Shown: positions 18,345 through 29,230, counted from the stretch's first letter. The stretch is 64,000 bases of DNA from Syntrophobacterales bacterium (GCA_031274925.1 JAISPL010000023.1:1-64000), one strand, 5' to 3'. Notes: generated by a model from the letters alone, not told the origin. Numbers and translations: made by a program.

Positions 18345-21300
18345 ATGAACCCTAATAAGGAACTCCCACACATTATCACCGTGAAATCTTCGGCTGGTGC
18401 AGGCAAAACCTACAATCTCGCCCTGCGCTACCTTCAATTGCTGGCCCTTGGCAAAACAGACAGTCAGTCTGCCGCTAAAAACAGCATCTCCAACATCGTG
18501 GCCATAACCTTCACCAACAAGGCAGCCTCCGAGATGAGGAACCGAATCATCGACTGGATGAAGAGAATCATCCTTGACCTCCCTTTCAAGGGGTCCTCCT
18601 TGAGGCCCACCGACGAGATTATCAACAATGTCTCGGATTCCTTGGCACGGACGGACCTCGTCAAAATCATAGAAGTCGATTTTGAGAACCTCATAAAAGA
18701 CTTCCATGATTTCAAAGTAAGTACCATCGACAGCTTCGTGAATCTCACGCTCAAGGCATCGGCGTTCAAATTAGGGCTGCCGCCAGATTTCGACATTTCC
18801 ACAGAATCGGAGCTCTATATTGATATAGTTCTTGAAGAATGCCTTCAGGAGATATTGGAGATGAACGATGTACGGCAAAGATTCGACTCATTTCTCAAGG
18901 CGTACATCAAGTTGGAAGAAAAGGACACTGCGTGGGTCCCAAAAAGATTTCTCATCGACATTTTCTATCGCTTTTGGAAAGAGGAGGCAAAAGAGAACAA
19001 GGATTTCGTTCTCGGTCCCGGACCTGAGCGCCTTAAAGAACTGAAGATGAAACTTGTGAGAAAATCAAGTGAACTGCTTTTTTCACTTGAGAGCGGGGAT
19101 AACATGAAAGTGAACAAAGGCTTTCTTGGATTTCTCAAGAACCTCGCGGTCCTCGACAGGTCTGACTTCAAAGAAAGTGCCTACTTCAGGCGGGAAACGA
19201 TCTCCGAGTCCCTGAACAAGGGAAGTGCCCCTGTCGACGAGGTCAATGAGTTGACCTGGCAGGAAGTAAGGACCCTTATCTCACTCTACACCGAGGCTCT
19301 CGCCGAATCAAAATTCTCTTCTTATCTGGAGATCTACAGGTTTTTCAAGGAGCGCCTCCGGCAAGAAGTTACCAACCGTCACAGACTCATATTAATTGAA
19401 GAGTTGAATAAGCTCCTCCAGCGCGTGATCTCAGACGAACAGTTCATTCCCGAGATCTACTATGCCCTTGCAGAGCGTTATTCCCATTTTCTCATAGATG
19501 AGTTTCAGGATACGAATCATCTGCAGTGGAAGAACATCTGCGTATTGGCCGATGAGGCCCTGAGCAGGGGGGGTACTCTGTTTCTTGTTGGCGACAAGAA
19601 GCAGGCCATTTACCGATGGCGAGGCGGGAAGGCCGAACTCGTGGACGAACTATCTTTATCTTACCCGGCGTACAAGATATATCCGGTATTTTTGGACATC
19701 AATTACAGGAGCGGCGAATATATCGTCTCGTTCAACAATGCGGTCTTTGATCCGGAAAACATCATGAGCCTCTTGAGAGCCATAGCCGGACACGAAGTGC
19801 CTGAGGCATGGATCCGGATAGCAGATACGTACTACGGCTCAAGTCAGCAATGTGTGGAACGGAAGAAAGGGGAAGGATACGTATACGTGGAAAAACTCTC
19901 TCAAGGAGACAAGGAAGATACGGGAGAGAAACTCTCAAAAGAAAAAAAAGAGTGCATTACTGCTGATAAAATAGAATCCCTCGTCAAAGAGATTAGGGAG
20001 AGACAGGTATACCACGACCGAGATATCGCCATACTTGTCAGGCGAAGGGAAGAAGCTCGGTTGATTGTGAAAAGGCTCCTGGAAGCGGGAATCGCAGTTG
20101 ATTCTGAATTCACCGTCAATGTAAAAAATAATCCCCTTATAAAGGAGATGATCGGCTTTCTTAAATTCCTGAGTGCTCCCGACGATGATATGGCTTTAGT
20201 GGGTTTTCTCACAGGGACCATTTTTGCTAGGGTGACCAAGGCCAGCCGAGATGAGATCACACGGTATATTACGGAAGAGCGGTTGACCCCCATCCGCAGA
20301 TCTCTTTACAAGGCGTTTCAGGGTTCTTATGCCACCCTATGGGACCGATTCTTCGCCGATTTCTTCAAAAGTGCCGGATACCTGCCGCTTTACGAGTTGT
20401 TCGTCCTCATCCTGAAGCGATGGCGAATATTTGACCAGTTCCCGGAAGACACCCCTTATTTTCTCCATGTATGTGAATTGATAAAAAAAAGAGAAGGGAT
20501 GGGGAGCAATAACCTAACCGGTTTTCTCGACTTCTGGGAAAAAGGCGCAGATACTGCATTTGGTAATGCCAAGGAAGATGACGCCCCTTTCCTGCTTAAA
20601 GCCACCGAGGGGGCGGATGCCGTAAAAGTACTGACGATCCACAAAGCGAAGGGGCTACAGTTCCCTGTCGTAATCCTTCCTTTTCTTAAACTGACAGATT
20701 TTGGCAATTTAAACAAGAGGGACAAAGGCAAATTCCTTGTGTCCGGCAACAAAGGACTGCGGCTCCTCAGTATCAAGAAGGGCTACGTTGATTGTTCGGC
20801 GCACCTGAAGAACGTCTATTTTGAAAATGAGACCGAATATCTGATCGACGAGATCAACAATATTTACGTGGCGTGCACCAGGGCTGAAAAAGAGCTTTAC
20901 ATACTCCTCGCCGATTCCAAGAAAAAGAATTATCTCATAGATTACCTTTACAACATCGAGGCATTTCAGAATAATGTGACAGAAGGGACGATGGAGATGG
21001 GCCTAAAGAGCGAAGCCTCTGGAACAGAGCCCTTGTACACCGATGCTACTACCCGTACCGGAGATGATCTCCATCTTCAGTCCACAGGGGAAGATCTACG
21101 ATGGATGGATAAGGTTCACGGAAAGTTCGAACCGCCGGAAGACTGTTCAAGGGAACAGGCCCAAGCGAAGAAGAGGGGGGATGCGATCCATTACATCCTG
21201 TCCCTGATCGGTTTTCTACCCGACGATTATGAGTCCCTTCTCAATAAGTCTGTCAGTCAGGCAGCGGCCCGCTTCGGACTTCGCGCCGAAGAAGGAGAGT

Positions 21301-21611
21301 TGAGGGGTATAATAGCTCGCTTCTTTTCCAGCGCCTCATTCAGAAAGTTCTTTCCCTCTGATGAAGATGGCAGCGTGATTTACACGGAAAAAGAGATTGT
21401 GGACGGGAGAGGTGATGTCTATAAACCAGACCGGATCATAGTCCGCTATGATTTCATAGACGTGATAGACTTCAAAACAGGAGAGACCAAAAGCGAGGAT
21501 CACGTGGAACAGATAAGAAATTATGGACGTATCCTTGAACAGCTTCACCCCAGCATGGAGGTGAGGAAGTATCTCCTTTATGTGGACGAGAACAGGCTGG
21601 AAACAGTATGA
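18345..21611 (+). CDS. addA: AddA/RecB-like UvrD-family helicase-exonuclease
   Basis: Helicase-nuclease subunit for processing double-strand breaks. The 1,088 residues carry Walker A SSAGAGKT (15-22), DEAD-box-equivalent LIDEFQDT (about 383-390), GDKKQAIYRWRGG, VLTIHKAKGLQFPVV (about 762) and NIYVACTRAEKELY, the superfamily 1A set. A C-terminal PD-(D/E)XK nuclease follows (PDRIIV...IDVIDFKTGE, about 1030-1047). It overlaps the next gene by four bases (ATGA), matching the AddAB arrangement, though the order is A then B. Intact, unlike the genes just upstream. Confidence 0.87.
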   Translation: MNPNKELPHIITVKSSAGAGKTYNLALRYLQLLALGKTDSQSAAKNSISNIVAITFTNKAASEMRNRIIDWMKRIILDLPFKGSSLRPTDEIINNVSDSLARTDLVKIIEVDFENLIKDFHDFKVSTIDSFVNLTLKASAFKLGLPPDFDISTESELYIDIVLEECLQEILEMNDVRQRFDSFLKAYIKLEEKDTAWVPKRFLIDIFYRFWKEEAKENKDFVLGPGPERLKELKMKLVRKSSELLFSLESGDNMKVNKGFLGFLKNLAVLDRSDFKESAYFRRETISESLNKGSAPVDEVNELTWQEVRTLISLYTEALAESKFSSYLEIYRFFKERLRQEVTNRHRLILIEELNKLLQRVISDEQFIPEIYYALAERYSHFLIDEFQDTNHLQWKNICVLADEALSRGGTLFLVGDKKQAIYRWRGGKAELVDELSLSYPAYKIYPVFLDINYRSGEYIVSFNNAVFDPENIMSLLRAIAGHEVPEAWIRIADTYYGSSQQCVERKKGEGYVYVEKLSQGDKEDTGEKLSKEKKECITADKIESLVKEIRERQVYHDRDIAILVRRREEARLIVKRLLEAGIAVDSEFTVNVKNNPLIKEMIGFLKFLSAPDDDMALVGFLTGTIFARVTKASRDEITRYITEERLTPIRRSLYKAFQGSYATLWDRFFADFFKSAGYLPLYELFVLILKRWRIFDQFPEDTPYFLHVCELIKKREGMGSNNLTGFLDFWEKGADTAFGNAKEDDAPFLLKATEGADAVKVLTIHKAKGLQFPVVILPFLKLTDFGNLNKRDKGKFLVSGNKGLRLLSIKKGYVDCSAHLKNVYFENETEYLIDEINNIYVACTRAEKELYILLADSKKKNYLIDYLYNIEAFQNNVTEGTMEMGLKSEASGTEPLYTDATTRTGDDLHLQSTGEDLRWMDKVHGKFEPPEDCSREQAQAKKRGDAIHYILSLIGFLPDDYESLLNKSVSQAAARFGLRAEEGELRGIIARFFSSASFRKFFPSDEDGSVIYTEKEIVDGRGDVYKPDRIIVRYDFIDVIDFKTGETKSEDHVEQIRNYGRILEQLHPSMEVRKYLLYVDENRLETV

Positions 21612-24442
21612 GGCCGATATACTCCATTCCCATAGGCGCCGACTTTATTGATGCGCTAGCGGATACTATCCTTGAGAACGGCGGTCAGCTCGACGAAACG
21701 GCTGTAGTTTTCCCAGGCAAAAGACCTGCGCTCTACTTAAGAAGACGGCTGGCTGAAAAATTAGGTCGGCCTTTTTATGCTCCTGGGTTTTTTTCCATTG
21801 AAAGTTTCATTGATTATCTCGTAAAACCATCACATCATGATTTTGTGGACCTTGAGTATAATGATGCGATCTGGATTCTCTACCAGGCGGTCGGATCTAT
21901 GGATCAGTTTCGCTCTCACCCGTTCAAGAAAAAAGGGTTTGACGGATTCTATTATTGGGGTCGGTATCTATTTTCGTTTATCAACCAGATAGACGCGGAA
22001 AACGTCTCTGATGTGAGACTCCACTCCTTTGAAAAGAACGCGGAATTAGGCTACGACGTTCCTGTCAGCATCAACGACCTCCTAAGTAATATCAGTCTCC
22101 TGAGGAACAGGTTCCATGCCATACTCAACGATGAGCGCCTTTTTACAAGAGGTTACAAATATCTTTGCGCCTGCAATGTTCTCGATCGTTTCAACCTCGA
22201 AGAATTCAGGCGCATCTATTTTGCCGGCCTTTTCGGACTGACGGGAACAGAAAAGAAGATCACAAAATACTTCTGGGAACGAGGTATAGGAGATATAATC
22301 ATTGAAGGGGACGTGGAAGATTGGACAATCCTCTCCCGGCTCGTCTCCTATTACGGCGCGGAAGTAGTGAAAATCCCTTCCCAGGTAAGACATCCGGAGC
22401 AGATAAAATTCTATTCGGGCTTCGACACCCACGCCGAAGTCCTCAAGGCATCCGGCATTCTGGCAGGCGTGGTACCGGGAAAAACCGCAGTGGTACTCCC
22501 CCTCTCGGAAGCCCTGTTTCCTCTTCTCACTTTTGCGGTTGACGGGGTTGATACGCGCTATAACATATCTCTCGGCTACCCACTTCAGAGGACACCTGTT
22601 TTCGATCTAATCTCCGCAATCATCGACAGCCAGACCATGAGGAGGGATCGCTACTCTTATCCGGTTGAGGCCTACCTCAGGGTCATGCTCCATCCCTTCG
22701 TCAAGAACCTTACGCTGCATGGAAACCTGCGCTTCCTTCTCCTTAACCTCAAAGGGCTGCTGACCGGAGAGGTGAGAGGAAGCGTCATTGCAGGCAGAGC
22801 GTTCATAACACCAGACGAAATGGAACGGGCTGTGCACCTGATGGCTGGTAATAAAGAACAAAATGAAGGTCTAGAAAAAGGAGCGGCAAATGCGCTCCGC
22901 CGGATACACGATCTTCTTTTTAGGTCCTTTGAAGATGCAGAGACCATTTGGGACTATGCGGACAGGCTTGAAAAGATCCTCGACTTCATATTAAGAAACA
23001 CACCTGTCCGCTCCTATGTCCTTTCCGGGGAGATATTCATCCACACCTTTGAGCTTCTCGCAAAGGCACGAGAGACAAGATTCAGCCGAGAGGTATTCCG
23101 GAAGAACGAGCGGGAGAACAGGCGTACCCTCTGCGACTTCCTCCTCCAGTTTCTCAAATTGGCCACATTGCCCTTTGAAACAAGACCTGTAGAAGCTCTC
23201 GAGATCCTTGGGGTCCTTGAGTCGAGAAACATACGGTTCGACACTGTCATTATCTTCGATGTAAACGAAGGGGTCTTGCCTGAGTCCAAGAAGATTGATC
23301 CTCTCATACCTGTAGGTATTTACGATAAGCTTGGCATGCCCTCACCGGAGCATAATGAAGAGATATACAGATACTATTTCTACCGCCTCGTCGAATCGGC
23401 GAAAGATGTGCATCTCATTTATATTGATGCTGAAGATAAACCCAGGAGCAGGTATGTGGAGCAACTCATCTGGGGAATAGAGAAAGAAGATAAGAGTCTA
23501 GACACAGTACAGGTCGACAGTACTTCCTTAAGAATCAAACTTGCACCTCGGGGGCCACTGCCTGAGATAGAAAAATCGGACGAGGTATATAGCATACTCC
23601 TACAGAAGACATATTCCTCGTCCCATATCAACGACTATATTCGGTGTCCGGTCTCCTTCTACTTCGGGAGTATTCTCGGATTTGAAGAAAAAAAAGAAGT
23701 CTCCGGCGATATTGATGTGTTGGACAGGGGCAAGATCATCCATCGCATACTCTTCAATACCTTTCTACCCTACAAGGATACCGAAATAGGGCCTTTCATG
23801 TATGATCAATTACTATACACAATGACGGATGCGCTAGAGAAAGAGTTCAGACACCGGGTTATTACCGGTAAATTCTACCTTTTCAAAAAACTTGCCGCTT
23901 TCAAACTCGAATCTTTCCTGAAAAGAAACGTGAAAGAGGCCCCGAAGCCGTTCATTGTGAAATATCTTGAGCAAACTCTTGACGCGGACCTGACCACGAG
24001 CGACCACTCCATCAGACTAAGAGGTCGCATTGACCGTATTGATTATTCACCCGACAACGACGAGTATACTGTCATTGACTACAAGACAGGAGGGTCGAAG
24101 GAATATCCCCGCCGCGCCCTGTCCGAGATCAATTTCAGTTCCATGGAAGATATACACCGTCATTTCCTCACTTTCCAGCTTCCCCTCTATGTCTATCTGT
24201 TCCAGCAGACCCATGTATGCGATGAGGATAACATAAGCGCGAAGCTTATATTCTTGAAGACGAACAAAGAGGAGGTTCTGTTCAGGGCCGCTGCAAGAGA
24301 CGAAAGGGAAGCTATTCAGGAGAGGTGCATGGAGGGCGTCAGGAGAGTGATAGCCGACATCCTTGATCCTTCTAAACCTTTCAAGCCCTTTGACAACCTC
24401 TCGTGCTCCACATGCCGGTTCAATCTCCTCTGCCATGTGTAG
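21608..24442 (+). CDS. addB: AddB-like PD-(D/E)XK exonuclease subunit with Fe-S cysteines
   Basis: Partner of the helicase in an AddAB-type break-processing complex. The 944-residue protein has a helicase-like fold N-terminally but no visible Walker A. The PD-(D/E)XK nuclease (RGRIDRIDY...YTVIDYKTGG, about 800-825) is bracketed by four cysteines: C678 region (IRCPVSFYFG) and the C-terminal CSTCRFNLLC. Those cysteines are the iron-sulfur staple of AddB nucleases. Lack of the P-loop is common in the shorter AddB-like proteins of non-Firmicutes and suggests a structural, Chi-reading role. Translationally coupled to addA. Confidence 0.83.
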   Translation: MRPIYSIPIGADFIDALADTILENGGQLDETAVVFPGKRPALYLRRRLAEKLGRPFYAPGFFSIESFIDYLVKPSHHDFVDLEYNDAIWILYQAVGSMDQFRSHPFKKKGFDGFYYWGRYLFSFINQIDAENVSDVRLHSFEKNAELGYDVPVSINDLLSNISLLRNRFHAILNDERLFTRGYKYLCACNVLDRFNLEEFRRIYFAGLFGLTGTEKKITKYFWERGIGDIIIEGDVEDWTILSRLVSYYGAEVVKIPSQVRHPEQIKFYSGFDTHAEVLKASGILAGVVPGKTAVVLPLSEALFPLLTFAVDGVDTRYNISLGYPLQRTPVFDLISAIIDSQTMRRDRYSYPVEAYLRVMLHPFVKNLTLHGNLRFLLLNLKGLLTGEVRGSVIAGRAFITPDEMERAVHLMAGNKEQNEGLEKGAANALRRIHDLLFRSFEDAETIWDYADRLEKILDFILRNTPVRSYVLSGEIFIHTFELLAKARETRFSREVFRKNERENRRTLCDFLLQFLKLATLPFETRPVEALEILGVLESRNIRFDTVIIFDVNEGVLPESKKIDPLIPVGIYDKLGMPSPEHNEEIYRYYFYRLVESAKDVHLIYIDAEDKPRSRYVEQLIWGIEKEDKSLDTVQVDSTSLRIKLAPRGPLPEIEKSDEVYSILLQKTYSSSHINDYIRCPVSFYFGSILGFEEKKEVSGDIDVLDRGKIIHRILFNTFLPYKDTEIGPFMYDQLLYTMTDALEKEFRHRVITGKFYLFKKLAAFKLESFLKRNVKEAPKPFIVKYLEQTLDADLTTSDHSIRLRGRIDRIDYSPDNDEYTVIDYKTGGSKEYPRRALSEINFSSMEDIHRHFLTFQLPLYVYLFQQTHVCDEDNISAKLIFLKTNKEEVLFRAAARDEREAIQERCMEGVRRVIADILDPSKPFKPFDNLSCSTCRFNLLCHV

Positions 24443-24499
24443 CATGGTTTATGGTAAAATAGATAAATTCATGAACAAAAATAATAGGGGGTATCTATC

Positions 24500-25930
24500 G
24501 TGAAAAGATTTTTCCTGCTTGGCGGTCTGCTAATTACTTTTTTCCTTTGGGTCCCTGGGCTCATGCTGGCGGCTGACACGCGCCTCACCGATGGGAAGGA
24601 CCAGTCCGCAGTAGAAATTACTATTTACAATAGCAATATCGGACTCGTAAAGGACCACCGGAAGATCAGCCTCGGAAAGGGCACTCAGGAACTCCGGTTC
24701 ATGGATGTGGCCTCACAGGTAATACCGTCCAGCGTGAGCATAAAGTCCCTTTCACGGCCGGACTCATTGTCCGTCTTGGAGCAGAACTATGAATACGATC
24801 TCCTGAACCCAGGTAAGTTGCTCGACAAGTACGTCGGTAAAGAGGTGAAACTCGTCACGAAAAACCTCTATACGGATAAGGAGGAGACCGTAACGGCAAT
24901 GGTACTCTCCAATGATAACGGGGTGCCCATCTATAGGATCAATAACGAGATTACCTTCAGCCACCCTGGAAGGATACTATTCCCTGGACTTCCGGAGAAC
25001 CTTATTCCCAAACCGACCTTGGTATGGCTCCTGAACAGCACGACAGACGCAACTCAAGATATAGAAGCCTTATACCTGACCAACGGGATAAACTGGCAGG
25101 CCGACTATGTCCTTCTCCTCAATGCAAAAGAGACGATGGCCGGCCTCTCTGGTTGGGTGACAATCGACAACAAAAGCGGTGCCGCTTACAGGGACGCAAG
25201 GCTAAAACTGGTGGCGGGGGATATCCACAGGGTTGAAGAGTACTACCCTGCAGAGAGGTTTAGGGCCACTAGCTTGGCAGTCACAACACTCCAGTCCCAA
25301 TTCAAAGAGGATGCCTTCTTCGAATACCATATCTATAAACTTGAAAGGAAGGCAACCATCAAGGAAAATCAGACGAAGCAGATCAACTTCCTTGAGGCAG
25401 AAAATGTTCCGGTGCGAAAAGAATTCATCTACAGGGGTGCCCAGTACTATTTTCAGGACCGCCATGAAGAACTACAATCGAAAGATAAGGTGGCAGTATT
25501 TATAGAGATCTCGAACAGAAAGGAGGACAATTTAGGCACTCCCCTGCCCAAGGGGACGATAAGGGTTTACAAACTCGATAGCGACGGCAGTTCCCAGTTC
25601 GTGGGAGAGGACAGGGTAGAACATACCCGCAAGGACGAAAAGGTACGAGCAAGGCTTGGATATGCCTTTGATATAGGCGCCACAAGGAAGCAGACACAGT
25701 GGGAAAAAATATCTAAAGATACCTATGAAGTGGCCTTCGAGATCACCCTTAAAAATCATAAGAAGGAGGACATAACGGTGAAGGTCGTAGAACCGCTCCC
25801 AGGAGATTGGAAGGTGCTCGAATCGTCACTTCCGTACAAAAAGGAAGATGCTAACACGATCTTTTTCGACGTACCTGCAAAAAAAGACGGAGAGGTGAAG
25901 TTGTCCTACCGTGTGCGTGTAAGATTTTAG
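24500..25930 (+). CDS. DUF4139-domain exported protein
   Basis: Secreted or periplasmic protein of unknown function. It has a GTG start with GGGGG nine bases upstream. The signal peptide (MKRFFLLGGLLITFFLWVPG, cleavage near LAAD) is followed by the DUF4139 pattern: ITIYNSNIGLVKDHRKISL, a middle LYLTNGINWQADYVLLLN block, and C-terminal beta-sandwich repeats ending in KLSYRVRVRF. No catalytic motif is visible. It is followed 14 bases later by a DUF169 gene on the same strand, probably the same transcript. Confidence 0.82.
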   Translation: MKRFFLLGGLLITFFLWVPGLMLAADTRLTDGKDQSAVEITIYNSNIGLVKDHRKISLGKGTQELRFMDVASQVIPSSVSIKSLSRPDSLSVLEQNYEYDLLNPGKLLDKYVGKEVKLVTKNLYTDKEETVTAMVLSNDNGVPIYRINNEITFSHPGRILFPGLPENLIPKPTLVWLLNSTTDATQDIEALYLTNGINWQADYVLLLNAKETMAGLSGWVTIDNKSGAAYRDARLKLVAGDIHRVEEYYPAERFRATSLAVTTLQSQFKEDAFFEYHIYKLERKATIKENQTKQINFLEAENVPVRKEFIYRGAQYYFQDRHEELQSKDKVAVFIEISNRKEDNLGTPLPKGTIRVYKLDSDGSSQFVGEDRVEHTRKDEKVRARLGYAFDIGATRKQTQWEKISKDTYEVAFEITLKNHKKEDITVKVVEPLPGDWKVLESSLPYKKEDANTIFFDVPAKKDGEVKLSYRVRVRF

Positions 25931-25944
25931 AAGGAGGACATCCC

Positions 25945-26712
25945 ATGGATATGATGCTGAAGGCAAAATTCTTAAACCTCTGGGAGGAATACTTCGACGG
26001 TGCGGCCCTCCCAGTTGTCTTTTACTACACCGATAACGGACAGGCGGCTGGGAGGGTAAAGACGCCGGTGGGCCACCGGTGCGTTATAGCCGATCTCGCA
26101 AGGGTTGCCGCCGGGAGAAATCTTCTTTTTGACTTCTATTCCCTCGGATGCTTCGGTGGAAGGCACTATTTAGGCTTCGCCCAAAACTGGGCTCCAGATT
26201 TCGAGCACTTTCTTTCCACAGGCCTGCCAGGAACCGTCGAAGGGGAGCGCTACAAGAAAACTCCGGAGCTCGTTAAGACCTATATGGACTCGCTACCTGC
26301 CTTCAAAGCCCCAGCGAGATATATTGTGTTTAAGCGATGGGACAGGCTCGTTGATGGAGACACACCTGAAGTAGTGATCTTTTTCGATACTCCCGATGTG
26401 CTTTCAGGACTCTTCACCCTAGCAAACTACGACCAAAGCGGGGTTGACGGAGTCTTTTCGCCCTTTGGGGCCGGGTGCGCCACCATTGTCCAGTATCCGT
26501 ATTTCGAGAAGGACGCTGACACACCGAGAGGTGTACTCGGCATGCTGGATGTCTCCGCCCGCCCCTGCGTTCGCCCAGGCGTCCTCACCTTCGCGGTACC
26601 TATGGAGAAGTTTACCGCTATGGTGGAAAACATGCAAGAGAGCTTCCTCTCAACAGAAAGCTGGTCTAAAGTAAGAAAAAGAATCGCCACGGAAAGAAAA
26701 CGGAGGCCATGA
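25945..26712 (+). CDS. DUF169-family protein
   Basis: DUF169 proteins are cytoplasmic, widespread in anaerobes and archaea, and of unknown function. The 255 residues show the family's conserved glycine/cysteine blocks: YSLGCFGGRHYLGF near 71, the long PARYIVFKRWD strand and the FSPFGAGCATIVQYP motif. AGGAGG lies eight bases before the ATG. The conserved Cys residues hint at metal or cofactor binding, but that is speculation. Confidence 0.8.
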   Translation: MDMMLKAKFLNLWEEYFDGAALPVVFYYTDNGQAAGRVKTPVGHRCVIADLARVAAGRNLLFDFYSLGCFGGRHYLGFAQNWAPDFEHFLSTGLPGTVEGERYKKTPELVKTYMDSLPAFKAPARYIVFKRWDRLVDGDTPEVVIFFDTPDVLSGLFTLANYDQSGVDGVFSPFGAGCATIVQYPYFEKDADTPRGVLGMLDVSARPCVRPGVLTFAVPMEKFTAMVENMQESFLSTESWSKVRKRIATERKRRP

Positions 26713-27142
26713 GTCCCAGACTAATAGAGAGGATTCGTGGATCACTAAAATTCAATTTGGTTGAAGGGAGATTTGGCTCATACGGATAAAAAAATGTCTG
26801 CATACCTCTCCACTGCGGCATTCTTTTTTGAGCGGCCATTACACCTATACAGAGATACTCGTGTTCAACCGGATCAGATAATTGGTGAACAAGGCACAAA
26901 GTACGATAAAATGAACCATTTCACCCAATGATCCATGCCAGCCATGATCGCCCTGGGTTGCTTTTTGATGACAGAAGGCTGTCAATGGAGATTTTCGGGA
27001 TTACTTACGTCCCAAGAGGGCTTGTAGCCTTCATCGCTTTATTAGCTCTGTAATGGTCAAAGGTTGTCAAATAGCAGAGAGGAGTGGGGAAATAGGCACA
27101 GAGGGAGCGCGTATCTTCAATTAAAATGATTAAACGGATAAA
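26713..27142. other. Intergenic region between DUF169 gene and glgX
   Basis: 430 bases between convergent genes. No credible gene, and no strong terminator hairpin with a T-run was found. Confidence 0.4.
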
Positions 27143-29230
27143 TTAAACCCGGACCCGCGGGCGGAACAGGACAACAACGGACCTCGCTTTCACCGCATAA
27201 ATAAGACCAGACACTCCATCTTCCTCACCGGGTCCCCGTATATCATGGGGGGTTGGGAGGCTCGTATCGATCACCCTCAGCCATTCGTACGCCTCTCCTT
27301 TCTGTATGATAAATTCTAGATTTTTCTTGTCGGCATTGATCATTACATAAATGTCGCCATCTCTCTCGCTGGAGCCATCAAGGAAAAACGCAAGACTGCG
27401 GGAATCGTAGCTTATGTCCGCTTTACCATTCGTCCCATACCAACCCACGTCGTTCCTCCAGAAGCGGGACCTTCCGAGAGTCGGATGGGTCTTCCGGAAC
27501 TCAATCATGAGCTTGAAGAACCTAAATATGTCCCGATTCCTCGTGAAAAGATCCCAGTCAAGCCAAGTGGTCTCGTTATCTTGATTATAGGGGTTGTTGT
27601 TCCCTTTCTGGGTATTCATGAACTCGTCGCCTGCGCGCATCATCGGGGTCCCATTGGACAAAAAAAGGATGCAGCAAAAATTCCTGACCTGCCGTTTCCT
27701 TAATTCCATAACCTCTGCCGGAGTTCCATCATCTCCTTCCCACCCGCAGTTCCAGCTCAAGTTATAATCTGCCCCATCTTTGTTCTCGTGGCCATTAGCC
27801 TCGTTATATTTTACGTTGTAAGATACAAGATCGTAGAGACAGAAACCGTCATGGGCTGTGACGAAGTTGATGCTCTGGTAAGGATGGTATACATTATCCA
27901 GCCAATCCGGAAAGAGATCATCGCTCCCGTAAATACGGGTCATTAGATTTGCGACTTTGCCGGGATCACCCCTTACGAAAGAGCGGACATCATCGCGGAA
28001 CTGCCCGTTCCACTGGCGCCAGAAAAGGCCGGGGAAGCTCTGGCCGAGCTGGTAGGCTGCGAGGTCCCACGCCTCAGCCACGAGGTCGATATCGATGAGA
28101 TCCGGGTGGACCCCGATCTCAGTCACAATGGGCGGGTCCGTAAGGTTGATCCTGCCTTCGCTGTCTCTTGTAAAAATAGACGCAAGGTCGAAGCGGAATC
28201 CGTCTATATGCATCTCCCGTGCCCAGAAACTCAGGCTGTTCGTAATCATCAATCTCACGCACGGATGGGCGGTCTGCAATACGTTTCCAACCCCAGTGTC
28301 GTTGCGGTAGTAACGCTTGTCTTTCTTGAGAAGATAGTAGACTGTGTTATCAATCCCACGGAAAGAATACGTGGGACCGTCTTCGTCACCTTCTGCGGTG
28401 TGATTGTAAACCACATCAAGCATGACCTCGATATCAGCCTCATGGAATGCTTTCACCATGGCCTTGAATTCGTTGACCTGATCACAGGGAATCCCGGAGC
28501 ATGCATACTCCTGGTGTAGAGAAAAAAAATTGAGAGGCATATAGCCCCAGCAACTGCCTTCTTGCGGATCGTTTTGAAAAACAGGCTGCAATTCCACGGT
28601 GGTAACGCCAAGTTCTTTAAGGTAAGGTATCTTTTCGGTCAACCCTGCGTAAGTACCCCGTTTGTCTGGGGTGACCCCGGAACTTGGTCTCATGGTAAAA
28701 CCCCTCACATGCAATTCATAAATGACTTTATCGGACGTATGTCTCGGCCTAGCATCATCTCCCCAGTCAAAATCTTTCCCTTTCATGTCGATGAAGCCGA
28801 GAGGTGCCTTTCCATCGTTTGGCCCTGGCCTTTTTGCCTCCTCTCTGCTGAACCAAGGAGGAAAATAGACAGCTTTTGCGTAGGGATCAAGAATGACTTT
28901 TTCCGGATCGAAACGATGGCCCAGATGAGAATCATGAGGGCCTTCCACTCTATAGGCATAATATTTCGCGCTTCCGAGTTCAGTCAGGGGCACCCGGCAA
29001 TGCCATACTCTCCCCGACCGGTTCACGAGGTAGTCAAGCCTCAGTTCTCTGGAAGGTCGGACCACGTCGTCCTCTCTGTAAAGAAGCAACGTAACGCCTG
29101 TGGCGTTTTCGGTGTAAAGGGCAAAATTGAAAGCCCTCACCTCTTCTACCCAGGTGACTCCCTGGGGAGACGGCGACCCTTCGTTAGAAAACCAGTCTTT
29201 TTTCACGAAGGGATAACCTGACAAGCACAT
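27143..29230 (-). CDS. glgX: Glycogen debranching enzyme GlgX/isoamylase-type (GH13)
   Basis: Hydrolyses alpha-1,6 branches of glycogen or limit dextrins. The 695 residues have an N-terminal CBM48 (about 10-130) and a GH13 barrel. The nucleophile is in DGFRFDLAS (D about 346), the acid in DIDLVAEAWD (E about 384), the third Asp in TAHDG (about 459), and YNHTAEG is GlgX-specific. A C-terminal beta domain closes it. No glgA, glgB or glgP is nearby, so it is a stand-alone gene. The upstream ribosome site is weak. Confidence 0.93.
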   Translation of the reverse strand: MCLSGYPFVKKDWFSNEGSPSPQGVTWVEEVRAFNFALYTENATGVTLLLYREDDVVRPSRELRLDYLVNRSGRVWHCRVPLTELGSAKYYAYRVEGPHDSHLGHRFDPEKVILDPYAKAVYFPPWFSREEAKRPGPNDGKAPLGFIDMKGKDFDWGDDARPRHTSDKVIYELHVRGFTMRPSSGVTPDKRGTYAGLTEKIPYLKELGVTTVELQPVFQNDPQEGSCWGYMPLNFFSLHQEYACSGIPCDQVNEFKAMVKAFHEADIEVMLDVVYNHTAEGDEDGPTYSFRGIDNTVYYLLKKDKRYYRNDTGVGNVLQTAHPCVRLMITNSLSFWAREMHIDGFRFDLASIFTRDSEGRINLTDPPIVTEIGVHPDLIDIDLVAEAWDLAAYQLGQSFPGLFWRQWNGQFRDDVRSFVRGDPGKVANLMTRIYGSDDLFPDWLDNVYHPYQSINFVTAHDGFCLYDLVSYNVKYNEANGHENKDGADYNLSWNCGWEGDDGTPAEVMELRKRQVRNFCCILFLSNGTPMMRAGDEFMNTQKGNNNPYNQDNETTWLDWDLFTRNRDIFRFFKLMIEFRKTHPTLGRSRFWRNDVGWYGTNGKADISYDSRSLAFFLDGSSERDGDIYVMINADKKNLEFIIQKGEAYEWLRVIDTSLPTPHDIRGPGEEDGVSGLIYAVKARSVVVLFRPRVRV

